DNA of 52,703 nucleotides from Clostridiales bacterium (lineage in GTDB: Bacteria > Bacillota > Clostridia > Oscillospirales > Oscillospiraceae): contig JAJUHC010000018.1 of the NCBI GenBank assembly GCA_029268065.1, forward strand, positions 1 through 52,703. Direction: 5' to 3'. This document shows positions 1 to 8,319 of this stretch, piece by piece. The translations under genes and the position numbers were made by a program. The notes under the pieces are model-generated. The model saw only the letters and a list, made by a program, of their open reading frames with translations. It did not search any database and was not told the origin of the DNA. The first letter of the stretch is position 1. Each line of letters begins with the position of its first letter.

Positions 1-60
1 CCCGAAGATGTTGAAGCTGCTGACACAGTAACAATCACTTGGTCATTAGAATTGAACTAA
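1..60 (+). CDS. C-terminal end of an unidentified protein (partial)
   Basis: The first 60 bases read in frame 1 as 19 codons and a TAA stop. The peptide ends DTVTITWSLELN, an alternating hydrophobic/polar pattern typical of a beta strand that closes an Ig-like or exported beta-sandwich domain. A perfect hairpin follows 15 bases after the stop, which supports this as a real gene end. The start and most of the protein lie outside the window, so the family cannot be named. Confidence 0.6.
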   Translation, partial: PEDVEAADTVTITWSLELN

Positions 61-75
61 TAACAGGTTAGTAAC

Positions 76-109
76 AACCCCTTGAAAAAAGCTTGATTTT
101 CAAGGGGTT
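76..109 (+). terminator. Rho-independent terminator of the partial gene
   Basis: A perfect 13-bp stem (AACCCCTTGAAAA with its complement) encloses an 8-base loop, 15 bases after the stop at 60. ACAGAATTTTT follows. The A-run on the 5' side of the loop and the T-run after the stem suit intrinsic termination. Confidence 0.8.
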
Positions 110-128
110 ACAGAATTTTTGAAGATAT

Positions 129-159
129 TATACCATGAATTTTTCAAATTCATGGTATA
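129..159. terminator. Second perfect hairpin, possibly the terminator for the minus-strand MFS gene
   Basis: A 14-bp stem (starting TATACCATGAATTT) has a 3-base loop. It stands between the first terminator and the 3' end of the minus-strand MFS gene, whose stop is at 337. It is AT-rich and lacks a clear T-run, so it may be a weak terminator or an inserted palindrome. Confidence 0.45.
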
Positions 160-336
160 TTGCCATGTTTTGCGGTTCCGGCCCGAAGGGGCGGGAGCAA
201 AACGGCCTTGTTTTAAGCGCGCGCCCTCCGAGAGGGCGCATGCGCGGGTATAATATCAAAAAAACCGGATTCTGGAATGATTTGAAAATATAAATCTTTT
301 CCCGCGCAAATATGCGCTCCCGAATGGGCTATCGCT

Positions 337-1623
337 TTAGCCCCCGTGCACCTCGTTTTCCATAGTCTCCTCAATGGTAACAGCCTCCTCGGGAGGCACA
401 TCGTCCCTGGCGGGCGGGATGACCGCCAGCTTAGCCACCGCGAGGTTCGCGAGAGACAGCGAAGACGCGAGGAAAAACACCCATTGAGGTCCCCACGACT
501 CCCAGACGAGACCTCCCAGGACCGCGCTGGAAATAGACACTATGTGGTCCATGCTGATGCCCATGGAGAGCGTCGGCGTGATGTCCGAAGGGGAAATGGC
601 TATCGCCCTCAGGTAGAGGGTCCTGATAATGCTCATCTGCATCGACATATGGTCGATTATGATAAGTATAAAAGTCAGAGCAACGGGAAGACCGAAGGGC
701 TGGAGCCTGCCGGAGAAAAACCCGGCGCTGAGGATCCCGTACGCGGCATAGATAACGATAAAGGACAGGGCGTCCGCGTAGAGCATTTTTTTAAGACCGA
801 AGCGGTCAATCCAGCGGCCGAGGGCCGGAATAAAAAATATGCCGGCGAAGGCACCCGCCATGCCCAGAATAGCTATCGTGTCCGCTCCCTTGAACAGCAG
901 CTGTATAAGCACCCAAGGGGCGAAAACCGCCATTATCTGCTTCTGGACGCCCCAGGTGATGGCAATGATGTAATAATACCTGTATTCCCGGCGCAAGACA
1001 AACCTTACTTTCTTGTCGGTCCTGGGCTCATTTTTGCCGACTATCCTGTAAAGCACCGCGAGGAAGGCGGTCGCGCCGAGAGCGCTGATGCCGGCGATTA
1101 TAAAGAAGGTTTTGAAGCGCGCGCCGAAGGAAAAGAAGCCTGTCCTGAAACCTACGAAAACCAAAAACGACGCGAGCATGGTGAAGGCCGTGCTCACGCC
1201 TTTAAAGCGGCCCATTTTGCGCCCCGCGTCGCTTTTGCCTATAAGCGACATAGCTATGCTGTCCGTAAGCGGCATGAAAAGGTGCATTCCAAGTGAATTT
1301 ATGAAGAGGAATATCAGCATGACTCCGAAAATCGGTGTGACGAGTCCCAGGACGATGATTCCGACGGCGCACAGGAACTGCGAAATTATCGAGATGCGGA
1401 TATCCCCGAGAAAGCTTAAGGAGGATATGATGAGGTAGCAGAGCATGCCCGGCAGCTCGCGCGGGAGCTCCACCGCACCGCGCTGAAAGGTGGTGGTTTT
1501 GTAAACCTCTTTGAAGTAGTTCGAAAAAACGCTGTTGCTGAGGCCGTTGGCCAAGGCGACAAGCGCCATTACGACAAGATATATTGTAATTGCCTTTTTG
1601 AGCTTTTCTTTGTCCGCGGCCAT
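337..1623 (-). CDS. MFS transporter
   Basis: This is a 428-residue polytopic membrane protein of the major facilitator superfamily with about 12 hydrophobic segments. A motif-A-like loop, GRWIDRFGLKKM, lies between helices in the second half. I chose the ATG at 1623 because AGGAGGA lies directly upstream (complement at about 1628-1634); a longer frame to 1689 has no ribosome site. The charged C-terminus (PPARDDVPPEEAV...) is cytosolic by the usual MFS topology. The substrate cannot be told from sequence and the gene stands alone. Family is certain, function is not. Confidence 0.85.
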   Translation of the reverse strand: MAADKEKLKKAITIYLVVMALVALANGLSNSVFSNYFKEVYKTTTFQRGAVELPRELPGMLCYLIISSLSFLGDIRISIISQFLCAVGIIVLGLVTPIFGVMLIFLFINSLGMHLFMPLTDSIAMSLIGKSDAGRKMGRFKGVSTAFTMLASFLVFVGFRTGFFSFGARFKTFFIIAGISALGATAFLAVLYRIVGKNEPRTDKKVRFVLRREYRYYYIIAITWGVQKQIMAVFAPWVLIQLLFKGADTIAILGMAGAFAGIFFIPALGRWIDRFGLKKMLYADALSFIVIYAAYGILSAGFFSGRLQPFGLPVALTFILIIIDHMSMQMSIIRTLYLRAIAISPSDITPTLSMGISMDHIVSISSAVLGGLVWESWGPQWVFFLASSLSLANLAVAKLAVIPPARDDVPPEEAVTIEETMENEVHGG

Positions 1624-1856
1624 GTTTTCCTCCTGATTTGTATACATATGCAGTGGCAGCATTATACCATTAATGAACCAGCAATGCAATATTGCGAAGA
1701 GGCATTAGCGTCCGCGAAAAAGCAAATGTCGGCTAAAAATTAACAAATTGATAATCCTGTTCATTATTATTTTACGGTTTTGATTTTATAAGTACATATA
1801 TTTCCTGTATTTTCTTATCCGTGGCATAGGTAGCACAGAAAAGGAGGAAAATCGGC

Positions 1857-2195
1857 ATGAAATCATTTTATAAGGCTACGGCGTTGATCTGCGCTTTTGC
1901 ACTGGCTGCCGCGTTGTTCGGCGGATGCGGTACAACAAATTCAGCATCCACGCCCACCCCAAGCGCGGCGGTAAGCTCAAAGCCTTCAGCTTCGCCGGCT
2001 ATAAGCGGAGCTCAACCCAGCCCCAAAGGCGATGCTCCCACCGGCGCGCCCAATCGGCAGGGCGGAGAAAACGCGCCAACCGGCACGCCAACCGGTACGC
2101 CGCCCGGCACACCGCCTGCCGGAGGAGATCAGGCCGGGGCGAGGCAGCCTAATGCGACGCCGCCGGCGGCTGCTCAATCCGGAAGCGGTAATTAA
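1857..2195 (+). CDS. Small lipoprotein consisting only of a signal peptide and a low-complexity linker
   Basis: The 112-residue product has a type II signal peptide (MKSFYKATALIC...) with the lipobox LFGGC, so Cys24 should be lipidated. Everything after it is Ser/Pro/Thr/Ala/Gly/Gln-rich, with no hydrophobic core (for example TPTPSAAVSSKPSASP and PTGTPTGTPPGTPPAGG). The start is supported by AAAGGAGGAAAA upstream. The linker resembles the tethers after the lipoboxes of PhnD and the peptide-binding protein in this window, but no ligand-binding domain follows. A terminator begins 25 bases after the stop. It may be a stand-alone surface tether or a truncated binding protein. Confidence 0.75.
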   Translation: MKSFYKATALICAFALAAALFGGCGTTNSASTPTPSAAVSSKPSASPAISGAQPSPKGDAPTGAPNRQGGENAPTGTPTGTPPGTPPAGGDQAGARQPNATPPAAAQSGSGN

Positions 2196-2219
2196 GCAAA
2201 AAACAACCTTATGTAAACG

Positions 2220-2256
2220 GCAAAAGCGGCCAAAGCTTACGTTTGGTCGCTTTTGC
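2220..2256 (+). terminator. Rho-independent terminator after the small lipoprotein gene
   Basis: A 15-bp stem (GCAAAAGCGGCCAAA with its partner at 2242-2256, one G-U pair) has a 7-base loop and begins 25 bases after the stop. The descending arm has a TTTT run, followed by TGCTATTTT. Confidence 0.8.
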
Positions 2257-2291
2257 TGCTATTTTAAGCCCGCTGTGTATTGTAATATATT

Positions 2292-2498
2292 GGCTTTAGT
2301 GATATTGTAAAACAGGCGGATGCGATATTTTCGGCGTATTATAACGATATCGTGACAATCACAAAACGCGGCGCCGTGCCTGCGATTGAAAGCTCAATAA
2401 GCAAGGCCGAGACTGCAGGCAGCGACGTCTGCGTCATAAATGCGACAACCGTACCGCGTAGTGATGCAAACATACATGCAATAATTAATTTTACATAA
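2292..2498 (+). pseudogene. 5'-truncated coding remnant, possibly of a BMC-type shell protein
   Basis: The frame containing AGT at 2298 stays open for 69 codons to TAA at 2496-2498, but it has no ATG. The only in-frame NTG (GTG, 2352) has no ribosome site. The translation is protein-like, with stretches such as DIVKQADAIFSAYY, VTITKRGAVPAIESSISKAE and VPRSDANIHAIINF. The order of motifs (VK-AD, then a G-V-A-E helix, then V/I-P-R before a final helix) recalls the bacterial microcompartment shell domain. That resemblance is from memory and is weak. The lipoprotein terminator occupies the upstream sequence, so the 5' part is missing. The nitroreductase ribosome site starts right after the stop. 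Confidence 0.4.
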
Positions 2499-2512
2499 AA
2501 GGAGTGCTGAAA

Positions 2513-3034
2513 ATGAGTTTCCTCGACCTTGCAAAAAAGCGTTATTCCTGCCGCGCCTATTCGGACAGGAAGGTTGAAAAGGAAAAGCTGGACATGATAC
2601 TTGAAGCGGGACGTGTCGCCCCCACGGCAAAGAACCTCCAGCCGCAGAGATTGATAGTCGTTCAGGAAAAAGAGGGCTTTGAAAAGTTAAGCAAGGCGGC
2701 GAACGTCTACAACGCGCCTCTCGCGATAATCGTCTGCGCGGACAAAAATGCGGCTTGGGTGCGGCCCTTCGACCAAAAGCAGGTTACGGACATAGACGCG
2801 AGCATAGTGACAGACCACATGATGCTCGAGGCGACCGAGCTGGGACTGAGCACAGTCTGGATATGCTACTTCAAGCCCGACGTGATCAGGGCGGAATTTG
2901 AACTGCCTGACAACCTCGTTCCGGTCAATATCCTCGCGATAGGCTACGGAGCGGGCGAGCCCAAATCACCTGAGCGCTTCGATGAGGCAAGAAAGCCGCT
3001 TTGCGAAACGGTGTTTTTCGAAAAGCTGAATTAA
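2513..3034 (+). CDS. Nitroreductase family protein
   Basis: The 173-residue protein is of the usual size for a compact FMN-dependent nitroreductase. The N-terminal motif SCRAYSDRKVEKEKL followed by GRVAPTAKNLQPQRLIVV matches the FMN phosphate-binding and dimer region of the family. The C-terminal part has the expected IGYGAGEPKSPERF. The ATG at 2513 lies 8 bases after AAAGGAG; an in-frame GTG at 2504 overlaps that site and is rejected. Family members use NAD(P)H to reduce nitro groups or quinones in the cytosol. The physiological substrate here is unknown. A palindromic repeat begins 33 bases after the stop. Confidence 0.88.
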   Translation: MSFLDLAKKRYSCRAYSDRKVEKEKLDMILEAGRVAPTAKNLQPQRLIVVQEKEGFEKLSKAANVYNAPLAIIVCADKNAAWVRPFDQKQVTDIDASIVTDHMMLEATELGLSTVWICYFKPDVIRAEFELPDNLVPVNILAIGYGAGEPKSPERFDEARKPLCETVFFEKLN

Positions 3035-3041
3035 ACAAAAA

Positions 3042-3067
3042 AGGGCTTCCGGTTTCCCGGAAGCCCT
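3042..3067. terminator. Terminator hairpin, left copy of a 26-bp duplication flanking element A
   Basis: An 11-bp stem (AGGGCTTCCGG with its complement) has the loop TTTC. It is preceded by AAACAAAAAA, so on the minus strand it reads as a hairpin plus T-tract: an intrinsic terminator for the URO-D gene. The identical 26 bases, including the loop in the same orientation, recur at 3252-3277 on the other side of the repeat element. Confidence 0.8.
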
Positions 3068-3251
3068 GAGCGTGTCGAAAAAGTGTTTTCGACACGCTTC
3101 AAGGGGGTATCCAATACCCCCTTGATACGCGGCTTGCGCCGCGAAACCCCCGATCGCGCACGATTTGCGCGGGCTGAGGTATTTTTCCGAGAAGTGAATT
3201 CCCGGAAAAATAGATTTAAATATCCCTGCGAGGGAGTTTTTCGACGGTCTG
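3068..3251 (+). repeat. 184-bp palindromic repeat element, copy A
   Basis: This non-coding element recurs almost unchanged at 39912-40095 (same length) and inverted at 52548-52703 (cut by the window end). It begins GAGCGTGTCGAAAAAG and ends TTTTTCGACGGTCTG, so the termini are imperfect inverted repeats around TGTC(G/A)AAAAA. Inside is a chain of about six hairpins: 3069-3098 (loop AGTG), 3099-3125 (loop CCA), one around CGCGGC/GCCGCG, one around CGCGCA/TGCGCG, one around TATTTTTCCG/CGGAAAAATA, and CCCTGCGAGGG. Spurious open frames cross it on both strands. No transposase is encoded. I infer a non-autonomous mobile element. Confidence 0.85.
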
Positions 3252-3277
3252 AGGGCTTCCGGTTTCCCGGAAGCCCT
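3252..3277. terminator. Terminator hairpin, right copy of the duplication flanking element A
   Basis: This is an exact direct repeat of 3042-3067, with the same 11-bp stem and TTTC loop. It sits 12 bases beyond the stop of the minus-strand URO-D gene. It lacks a T-tract on either strand, unlike the left copy, which suggests it is the duplicated one. Confidence 0.75.
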
Positions 3278-3289
3278 CGCAATTTAGGG

Positions 3290-4300
3290 TTATATGCCGA
3301 ACTTTTCCTTGTTCCACTTGTCGATCTCGTCGTTGATGAACTTGTCGGCCTGCGGATACAGGGTCCCCATCGCTCCGTAGGTGATGCATGGGATGAAGTT
3401 TCCGGCGGGGGTGTACTCCTCGAGTACTCTGCGGGTCTCCCTGCGGATCTCCTCCTCGGTGGAGTCCTCCCTGTCGACGATAGCGGCGTCTATGCCGCCC
3501 ATGAGAGCCATGCGGCCGTTAAGCTGCTTCTGGAGCTTTTTGATGTCGTTCTGGGGAAGGACGCCCTGCCAGATATCGATGTGAAGCTCGACCATGTCTT
3601 CAATGATCTGCTCCATGAAGGAGTCTGCGTGGTGCATGATGATAACGCCGTTGTCATGCAGGTAATTATAGGATTTAACATAGTTGGGCTTGATGAATTC
3701 GCGCCAGAGGTGGGGCTGCATGAAGAGGTTCGTTTTATTGCCCCAGTCGTCGTGCGAGAGCATTACGTCGGGCTTGGCGTGTTCAACCATGAGCTTGAAG
3801 CCCTTGTAGCGGTATTCGCCGATAGCGGCGCAGAGGTCCTCCATGGCCTCGGGTTCAGCCATGAGGTTCACCAGGGTGTCCTCGAAGCCCATGAGGAAGT
3901 GGAGCCTCTCGAATACGCCGGTGGGGGCGAACATCATGAAAAGAGTTTCGTCGCGGTTCAGCTCGGCGACACGCTTGAGGTAAGGCTCCCAGAGCTCGTC
4001 CGCGGACGCGTTGGCTATAAGGTCGGGCACTTTGGTAAACTCGCGCCAGCTTGTGATGTCCTTGACAACCTGGGTTTCCGGGGTCACGTGCGGCATCGCC
4101 GCGATAACGTCCTTCGGCCAAATGACGGTGGTGCCCCATTTGTCCTTAAGAGGCTCCATGCCGGGGAACCTTGCGCCGCGGACATAGAAATTTACGGGGT
4201 CTCCAAGAAGCAAAGTGGTTCCTTCGAATTGCTTGACTATTCTGTCGGGTTTTCCGCCTGGCTTGATTGTCTCAAGAAAATTCTGCTTTGCATTTAACAT
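3290..4300 (-). CDS. URO-D-fold protein (uroporphyrinogen decarboxylase / MtaA-like methyltransferase family)
   Basis: The 336-residue protein has the URO-D superfamily layout: an N-terminal segment about substrate positioning (VNFYVRGARFPGMEPLKDKW), a central FMMFAPTGVFERLHFLMGFE, then IMHHADSFMEQIIEDMVELH, LMGGIDAAIVDRED and a final TPAGNFIPCITYGAMGTLYP. In anaerobes most such paralogs are corrinoid-linked methyltransferases of the MtaA/CmuA kind, not haem enzymes. The HHADS motif occupies the place where MtaA-type proteins bind zinc-ligated thiol. I start at the ATG at 4300, with a GGGGGG ribosome site 10 bases upstream. There is no neighbouring corrinoid protein, so the substrate is open. 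A second, only distantly similar, family member is at 11201-12439. Confidence 0.8.
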   Translation of the reverse strand: MLNAKQNFLETIKPGGKPDRIVKQFEGTTLLLGDPVNFYVRGARFPGMEPLKDKWGTTVIWPKDVIAAMPHVTPETQVVKDITSWREFTKVPDLIANASADELWEPYLKRVAELNRDETLFMMFAPTGVFERLHFLMGFEDTLVNLMAEPEAMEDLCAAIGEYRYKGFKLMVEHAKPDVMLSHDDWGNKTNLFMQPHLWREFIKPNYVKSYNYLHDNGVIIMHHADSFMEQIIEDMVELHIDIWQGVLPQNDIKKLQKQLNGRMALMGGIDAAIVDREDSTEEEIRRETRRVLEEYTPAGNFIPCITYGAMGTLYPQADKFINDEIDKWNKEKFGI

Positions 4301-4650
4301 TAAAATAATACCCCCCAAAATATTAATATTTTAACGCGACTCGTCGCGCGGTTAAGCGCCCCGAAGCTAGCATACCCAATTTAACATTTTTTATCTGAGA
4401 GGTCAAGGCGGTAAAAACTAAAATACAGCCTGAAATATGCCTCAAAATGTGCTGTATGCATATTTCAGAAATATTTTACAAAAAAAATACCGTTTTGTAT
4501 TTTATTATGGCGGCCTTAACCTGAACGAGTATCAAACCGCAGGAAGGACCGGCGCTGAAAGCGCAAAACCGGCATTCTCTGCACCTGCGTATCGAATAGC
4601 TGACGGCAATCTGACAATTCCATTAAAATACAACATAATGAAACGCGGTG
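4301..4650. other. Intergenic region with an imperfect long hairpin, no gene supported
   Basis: The region is AT-rich near the URO-D start. An inverted repeat at about 4433-4470 pairs CTGAAATATGC with its complement across a 17-base loop. An 80-codon frame at 4437-4679 starts inside that hairpin, has no ribosome site and overlaps the ndk promoter, so it is not annotated as a gene. Confidence 0.5.
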
Positions 4651-4680
4651 TTGATTTTCTCCCGCCGGGAATGCTATAAT
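4651..4680 (+). promoter_or_regulatory. Promoter of ndk
   Basis: TTGATT (4651-4656) and TATAAT (4675-4680) are separated by 18 bases. Transcription would start near 4687. Confidence 0.6.
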
Positions 4681-4685
4681 CAGGA

Positions 4686-4719
4686 CTGTATTGGTAAATA
4701 ATTCAGTTTAGCAATACAG
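4686..4719 (+). promoter_or_regulatory. Hairpin at the predicted 5' end of the ndk mRNA
   Basis: CTGTATTG (4686-4693) pairs perfectly with CAATACAG (4712-4719) over an 18-base loop, beginning at the predicted start site. A 5'-terminal stem of this kind often protects mRNA from decay. An operator role is also possible. Confidence 0.4.
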
Positions 4720-4748
4720 CATAATAATAAAATAAAGGGGTTACCGAA

Positions 4749-5153
4749 ATGGCTCTGGAAAAGACTTGTGTGTTGTTGAAACCCGACTGCATAAAAAGGG
4801 GCCTGATTGGCGAAGTGATCTCCAGAATCGAAAGGAAAGGCTACAGGATCACGGAAGCCAAAACGCTCCGGCTAAGCGAGGACGTCCTCCGCGAGCACTA
4901 CGCTCATGTTGAGCAGCTGCCCGTTTTTCCCTCCCTTTTGAGCTACATGACCTCGGGACCCGTACTGGCGATGATAGTGGAGGGGGAAAACGCCGTAAAA
5001 GGAGTCAGGATACTGATGGGGGCCACCAAATTTGAGGACGGAGCGGCCGGCACTATACGCGGCGACTTTGCCTTCAGCACAACCGAAAATATTATCCACG
5101 GTTCGGACTCGCCTGAAAACGCGGAAATCGAAATAAGAAGGTTTTTCGGTTAG
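4749..5153 (+). CDS. ndk: Nucleoside diphosphate kinase
   Basis: The 134-residue enzyme transfers the gamma phosphate of ATP to nucleoside diphosphates through a phosphohistidine. The N-terminus TCVLLKPDCIKRGLIGEV is the family signature (LxKPDxxxRGLIG), and the catalytic His lies in NIIHGSDSPENAEIEI, the NxxHGSDS motif. The length is normal for a bacterial Ndk. The ATG at 4749 follows AAAGGGG. It appears monocistronic. The 220 bases to glpK hold a GC-rich hairpin near 5180-5207 (CCACGAAAC with its complement) without a T-tract. Confidence 0.95.
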   Translation: MALEKTCVLLKPDCIKRGLIGEVISRIERKGYRITEAKTLRLSEDVLREHYAHVEQLPVFPSLLSYMTSGPVLAMIVEGENAVKGVRILMGATKFEDGAAGTIRGDFAFSTTENIIHGSDSPENAEIEIRRFFG

Positions 5154-5373
5154 CGATTTTATGAGCCGGCGGACGCCACGAAACCGGCCGTTTCGTGGGC
5201 TGCCGTCGGATTGTGCCCGATCTGGCCGGAGTCTGCGGTGAAGCCGGCTCCGGACGGTTTCTCGTTTTTGCCGCCCTTTGCGGGGCGGGCCGTAACGAAC
5301 AGGTCGCGGCGCTCTCTTCCGGAAGGTAAACGAGCCGGGCAAAACGGGCATAAGGAATGCTGATGAAAGGAAG

Positions 5374-6870
5374 ATGCTCTTGAAATACTTTCTTGCGCTT
5401 GACCAGGGCACGACGAGCTCCCGCTCGGTACTTTTCGACGAACACATGAATATCGTATCGTCCGCCCAGCGCGAATTCAGGCAGATATATCCTCAGCCCG
5501 GCTGGGTCGAGCACGATCCGTACGATATACTTTCCACCCAGACCGAAACGATGAGGGAGGCTGTTGCGAGGTCGGGGATAGAAGCGGGGGACATAGCTGC
5601 GGTCGGAATAACAAATCAGCGCGAAACCGTGCTGCTTTGGGATAGACGCAGCGGAAAACCGGTCTGCAACGCCGTCGTATGGCAGTGCAGGCGCTCCGCC
5701 GACATTTGCTCCCGCCTCCGCGCCGAAGGGCTTGAGGAGGAGATAGCAGGCAGGACCGGACTTCTTGCCGACGCATACTTTTCCGGCACGAAGCTCAAAT
5801 GGATCCTCGACAACGTCCCGGGAGCCCGCGGGGCCGCCGAAAAGGGCGAGCTGCTTTTCGGCACGGTGGACACCTGGCTCATATGGAACCTTTCGGAAGG
5901 GAGAAGGCATTTGACGGATGTCACAAACGCGTCCCGTACCATGCTCTTCAATATCCGCTCCATGAGCTGGGACGATGAAATGCTCCGCATACTCGGGATA
6001 CCGCGGTCGCTTCTGCCCGAGGTTCTGCCCAGCGCCGCCGAATACGGGCTGCTCCGCAAAGAAGTGCTTGGCGCCGAGATACCTGTTTTGGGCGTGGCGG
6101 GAGACCAGCAGTCCGCGCTTTTCGGACAGGAGTGCTATTCTCCGGGAGAAGCCAAGAATACATACGGCACCGGCTGCTTCCTTTTGATGAACACGGGCTC
6201 AAAGCCCGTGCGTTCCCAAAACAAGCTGCTTACAACCGTTGCCTGGGACGTCGGAAACGGCCCTGTTTACGCGCTCGAGGGCTCCGTTTTCACGGGCGGC
6301 GCAGTGGTGCAGTGGCTGAGGGACGGTCTGGGGCTCATACGCGAATCCTCAGAAACCGAGGGGCTTGCGCTCTCGGTTCCAGATTCGGGCGGGGTGTTCC
6401 TGGTGCCCGCGTTTACGGGACTCGGCGCTCCCTGGTGGGACATGTACGCGCGCGGTACGATAGTCGGCATAACGCGCGGCACCTCGAGAGCTCACATAGT
6501 CCGTGCGGCGCTGGAAGCCATTGCGTATCAGAGCGCGGATCTTTTAAACGCCATGGAGGCCGACTCCGGAATAAAGCTCGCGACGCTCAAGGCCGACGGA
6601 GGAGCCTCGGCCAACGATTTTCTTATGCAGTTCCAGGCCGATCTCGTGGGCAGGACGGTCTTCCGCCCCGCCTGCATTGAGACGACGGCGCTCGGCGCGG
6701 CTCTTCTGGCGGCCTTAAAGTCGGGCCGCTTTACGAGCCTTGAAAGCATCGCAAAAAGGGGCGGTACGGGGAGAGAGTTTTTGCCTTCGGCGGACGCGGA
6801 CGGGATACGAAGGTCGTTTTCCGGATGGCAAAGAGCCGTTGAGAGATCGAGAAACTGGGTTTGCGGCTAG
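5374..6870 (+). CDS. glpK: Glycerol kinase
   Basis: The 498-residue FGGY kinase phosphorylates glycerol to glycerol 3-phosphate. Diagnostic motifs are [15 protein letters not shown] (phosphate loop), [31 protein letters not shown], the [11 protein letters not shown] loop and [13 protein letters not shown] near the second domain. The ATG at 5374 is only 3 bases from AAAGGA; TTG at 5380 (protein MKYFLALDQ...) is better spaced at 8 bases and may be the real start. No glpF or glpD is adjacent, and it lies 120 bases ahead of the xylose genes with its own reading direction shared. Confidence 0.93.
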   Translation: MLLKYFLALDQGTTSSRSVLFDEHMNIVSSAQREFRQIYPQPGWVEHDPYDILSTQTETMREAVARSGIEAGDIAAVGITNQRETVLLWDRRSGKPVCNAVVWQCRRSADICSRLRAEGLEEEIAGRTGLLADAYFSGTKLKWILDNVPGARGAAEKGELLFGTVDTWLIWNLSEGRRHLTDVTNASRTMLFNIRSMSWDDEMLRILGIPRSLLPEVLPSAAEYGLLRKEVLGAEIPVLGVAGDQQSALFGQECYSPGEAKNTYGTGCFLLMNTGSKPVRSQNKLLTTVAWDVGNGPVYALEGSVFTGGAVVQWLRDGLGLIRESSETEGLALSVPDSGGVFLVPAFTGLGAPWWDMYARGTIVGITRGTSRAHIVRAALEAIAYQSADLLNAMEADSGIKLATLKADGGASANDFLMQFQADLVGRTVFRPACIETTALGAALLAALKSGRFTSLESIAKRGGTGREFLPSADADGIRRSFSGWQRAVERSRNWVCG

Positions 6871-6990
6871 CTTTCCGCTCACTGCGCGGGGAGGATGCCG
6901 CAACGCGCTTTCCGATATGCGGAAAGGTAAAAGGAACCGGATCGCTTGAACGTTATTCATATATTTTACTAATGCTGACAGGAGACAGAG

Positions 6991-8310
6991 ATGAAAGAAT
7001 ACTTCGACAAGATCCCTCGGATAAGATACGAAGGGAGCAAAAGCAAAAACCCCCTGGCTTTTAAATACTACGACAAGGACAAGGTCGTAGGCGGCAAAAC
7101 TATGAAGGAGCAGCTCAGGTTCGCCATGTGCTGGTGGCATACGCTCTGCTCGGAGGGCGCGGATATGTTCGGCGTCGGAACGGCTGACAAGAAATTCGGC
7201 ACAAGCGGCGATATGGAGCTTGCGAAAGCCAAGGTGCTTGCGGGCTTTGAGCTTATGGACAAGCTTGGCATAGAGTACTTCTGCTTCCATGACAGGGATA
7301 TTGCGCCGGAGGGCGGCACCATCGGTGAAAGCAACAAAAACCTTGATACTATCGCCGACCTGATATCGGAGCAAATGGCAAAATACGAAATCAAATGCCT
7401 TTGGGGCACGGCGAATCTTTTCGGAAATCCGCGCTATATGCACGGAGCAGGCACCGCTCCGAACGCGGACGTGTTTGCCTTTGCCGCAGCTCAGGTCAAA
7501 AAGGCACTTGAGCTCACGGTCAGGTTCGGCGGTGAGGGCTACGTTTTCTGGGGAGGCAGGGAAGGCTATGATACCCTTCTCAACACCGATATGGGCTTTG
7601 AGCTGGACAACATGGCGCGTCTTATGCATATGGCGGTCGATTATGCGGATAAGATTGGCTTCAAAGGCGATTTCTATATAGAGCCGAAGCCTAAGGAGCC
7701 CACCAAGCACCAGTACGACTTCGATGCCGCGACAACGATAGGATTTTTAAGGAAATACGGCCTCGACAAAAGGTTCAAGCTCAATATCGAGGCGAACCAC
7801 GCCACGCTTGCCGGGCACAGCTTCCAGCATGAGCTGAGGGTTGCCGCGATAAACGGGATGTTCGGCTCCATCGACGCGAACCAGGGCGACACGCTGCTGG
7901 GGTGGGACACCGACCAGTTCCCGACGGACATTTACAGCGCGGCCCTTGCAATGTACGAGGTCGTTAAGGCGGGCGGATTTACGAAAGGAGGCCTGAACTT
8001 CGACTCGAAGCAGCGCAGAGGCTCCTTCGAGCAGGAGGATGTGGCCGTCGCGCATATTGCCGGCATGGACACCTTCGCCTTCGCGCTGGAGCTGGCCTGC
8101 AAGCTCGTCGAGGACGGCAGGATAGACGCCTTCCTTGCGGACAGGTACTCCAGCTGGCGCGGCGGAATAGGCAAAAGCATAGTGGAGGGCAGGGAAAGCC
8201 TTGAGACTCTCGCGGACTACGCCGCTGCGCTCGGGGACGTAAAGAGCAACAAAAGCGGCAGGCAGGAATATCTCGAAAGCGTATTCAATCAAGTCATGCT
8301 GAACATGTGA
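6991..8310 (+). CDS. xylA: Xylose isomerase
   Basis: The 439-residue enzyme interconverts D-xylose and D-xylulose and matches the clostridial class II XylA length. Catalytic and metal-site segments are visible: [11 protein letters not shown] (catalytic His and Asp), [32 protein letters not shown] (metal Glu/Lys), [12 protein letters not shown], and the late WDTDQFPTD metal ligands. The ATG at 6991 follows ACAGGAGACAGAG. It is the first gene of xylA-xylB-galM. A weak promoter, TTGAAC-17-CTAATG, lies just upstream. A short hairpin at about 6908-6926 (CTTTCCG/CGGAAAG) separates it from glpK. Confidence 0.96.
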   Translation: MKEYFDKIPRIRYEGSKSKNPLAFKYYDKDKVVGGKTMKEQLRFAMCWWHTLCSEGADMFGVGTADKKFGTSGDMELAKAKVLAGFELMDKLGIEYFCFHDRDIAPEGGTIGESNKNLDTIADLISEQMAKYEIKCLWGTANLFGNPRYMHGAGTAPNADVFAFAAAQVKKALELTVRFGGEGYVFWGGREGYDTLLNTDMGFELDNMARLMHMAVDYADKIGFKGDFYIEPKPKEPTKHQYDFDAATTIGFLRKYGLDKRFKLNIEANHATLAGHSFQHELRVAAINGMFGSIDANQGDTLLGWDTDQFPTDIYSAALAMYEVVKAGGFTKGGLNFDSKQRRGSFEQEDVAVAHIAGMDTFAFALELACKLVEDGRIDAFLADRYSSWRGGIGKSIVEGRESLETLADYAAALGDVKSNKSGRQEYLESVFNQVMLNM

Positions 8311-8319
8311 GGCGGAAGT

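Noticed and set aside
346..1296. 316-codon plus-strand frame opposite the first MFS gene
   Set aside because: It is a shadow of high-GC third positions; its translation is Arg/His-rich without domain character.
3031..3282. Open frames of 60-400 codons crossing the palindromic element on both strands (also at 39965-40150)
   Set aside because: They translate the repeat itself, have no ribosome site, and change frame context between copies. The repeat's paired changes follow stems, not codons.
3083..4297. 404-codon plus-strand frame opposite the URO-D gene
   Set aside because: It is antisense to a clear family protein, starts inside the repeat and has no recognisable domain.
4437..4679. 80-codon ORF between the URO-D gene and ndk
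   Set aside because: No ribosome site, begins within an inverted repeat and overlaps the ndk promoter.
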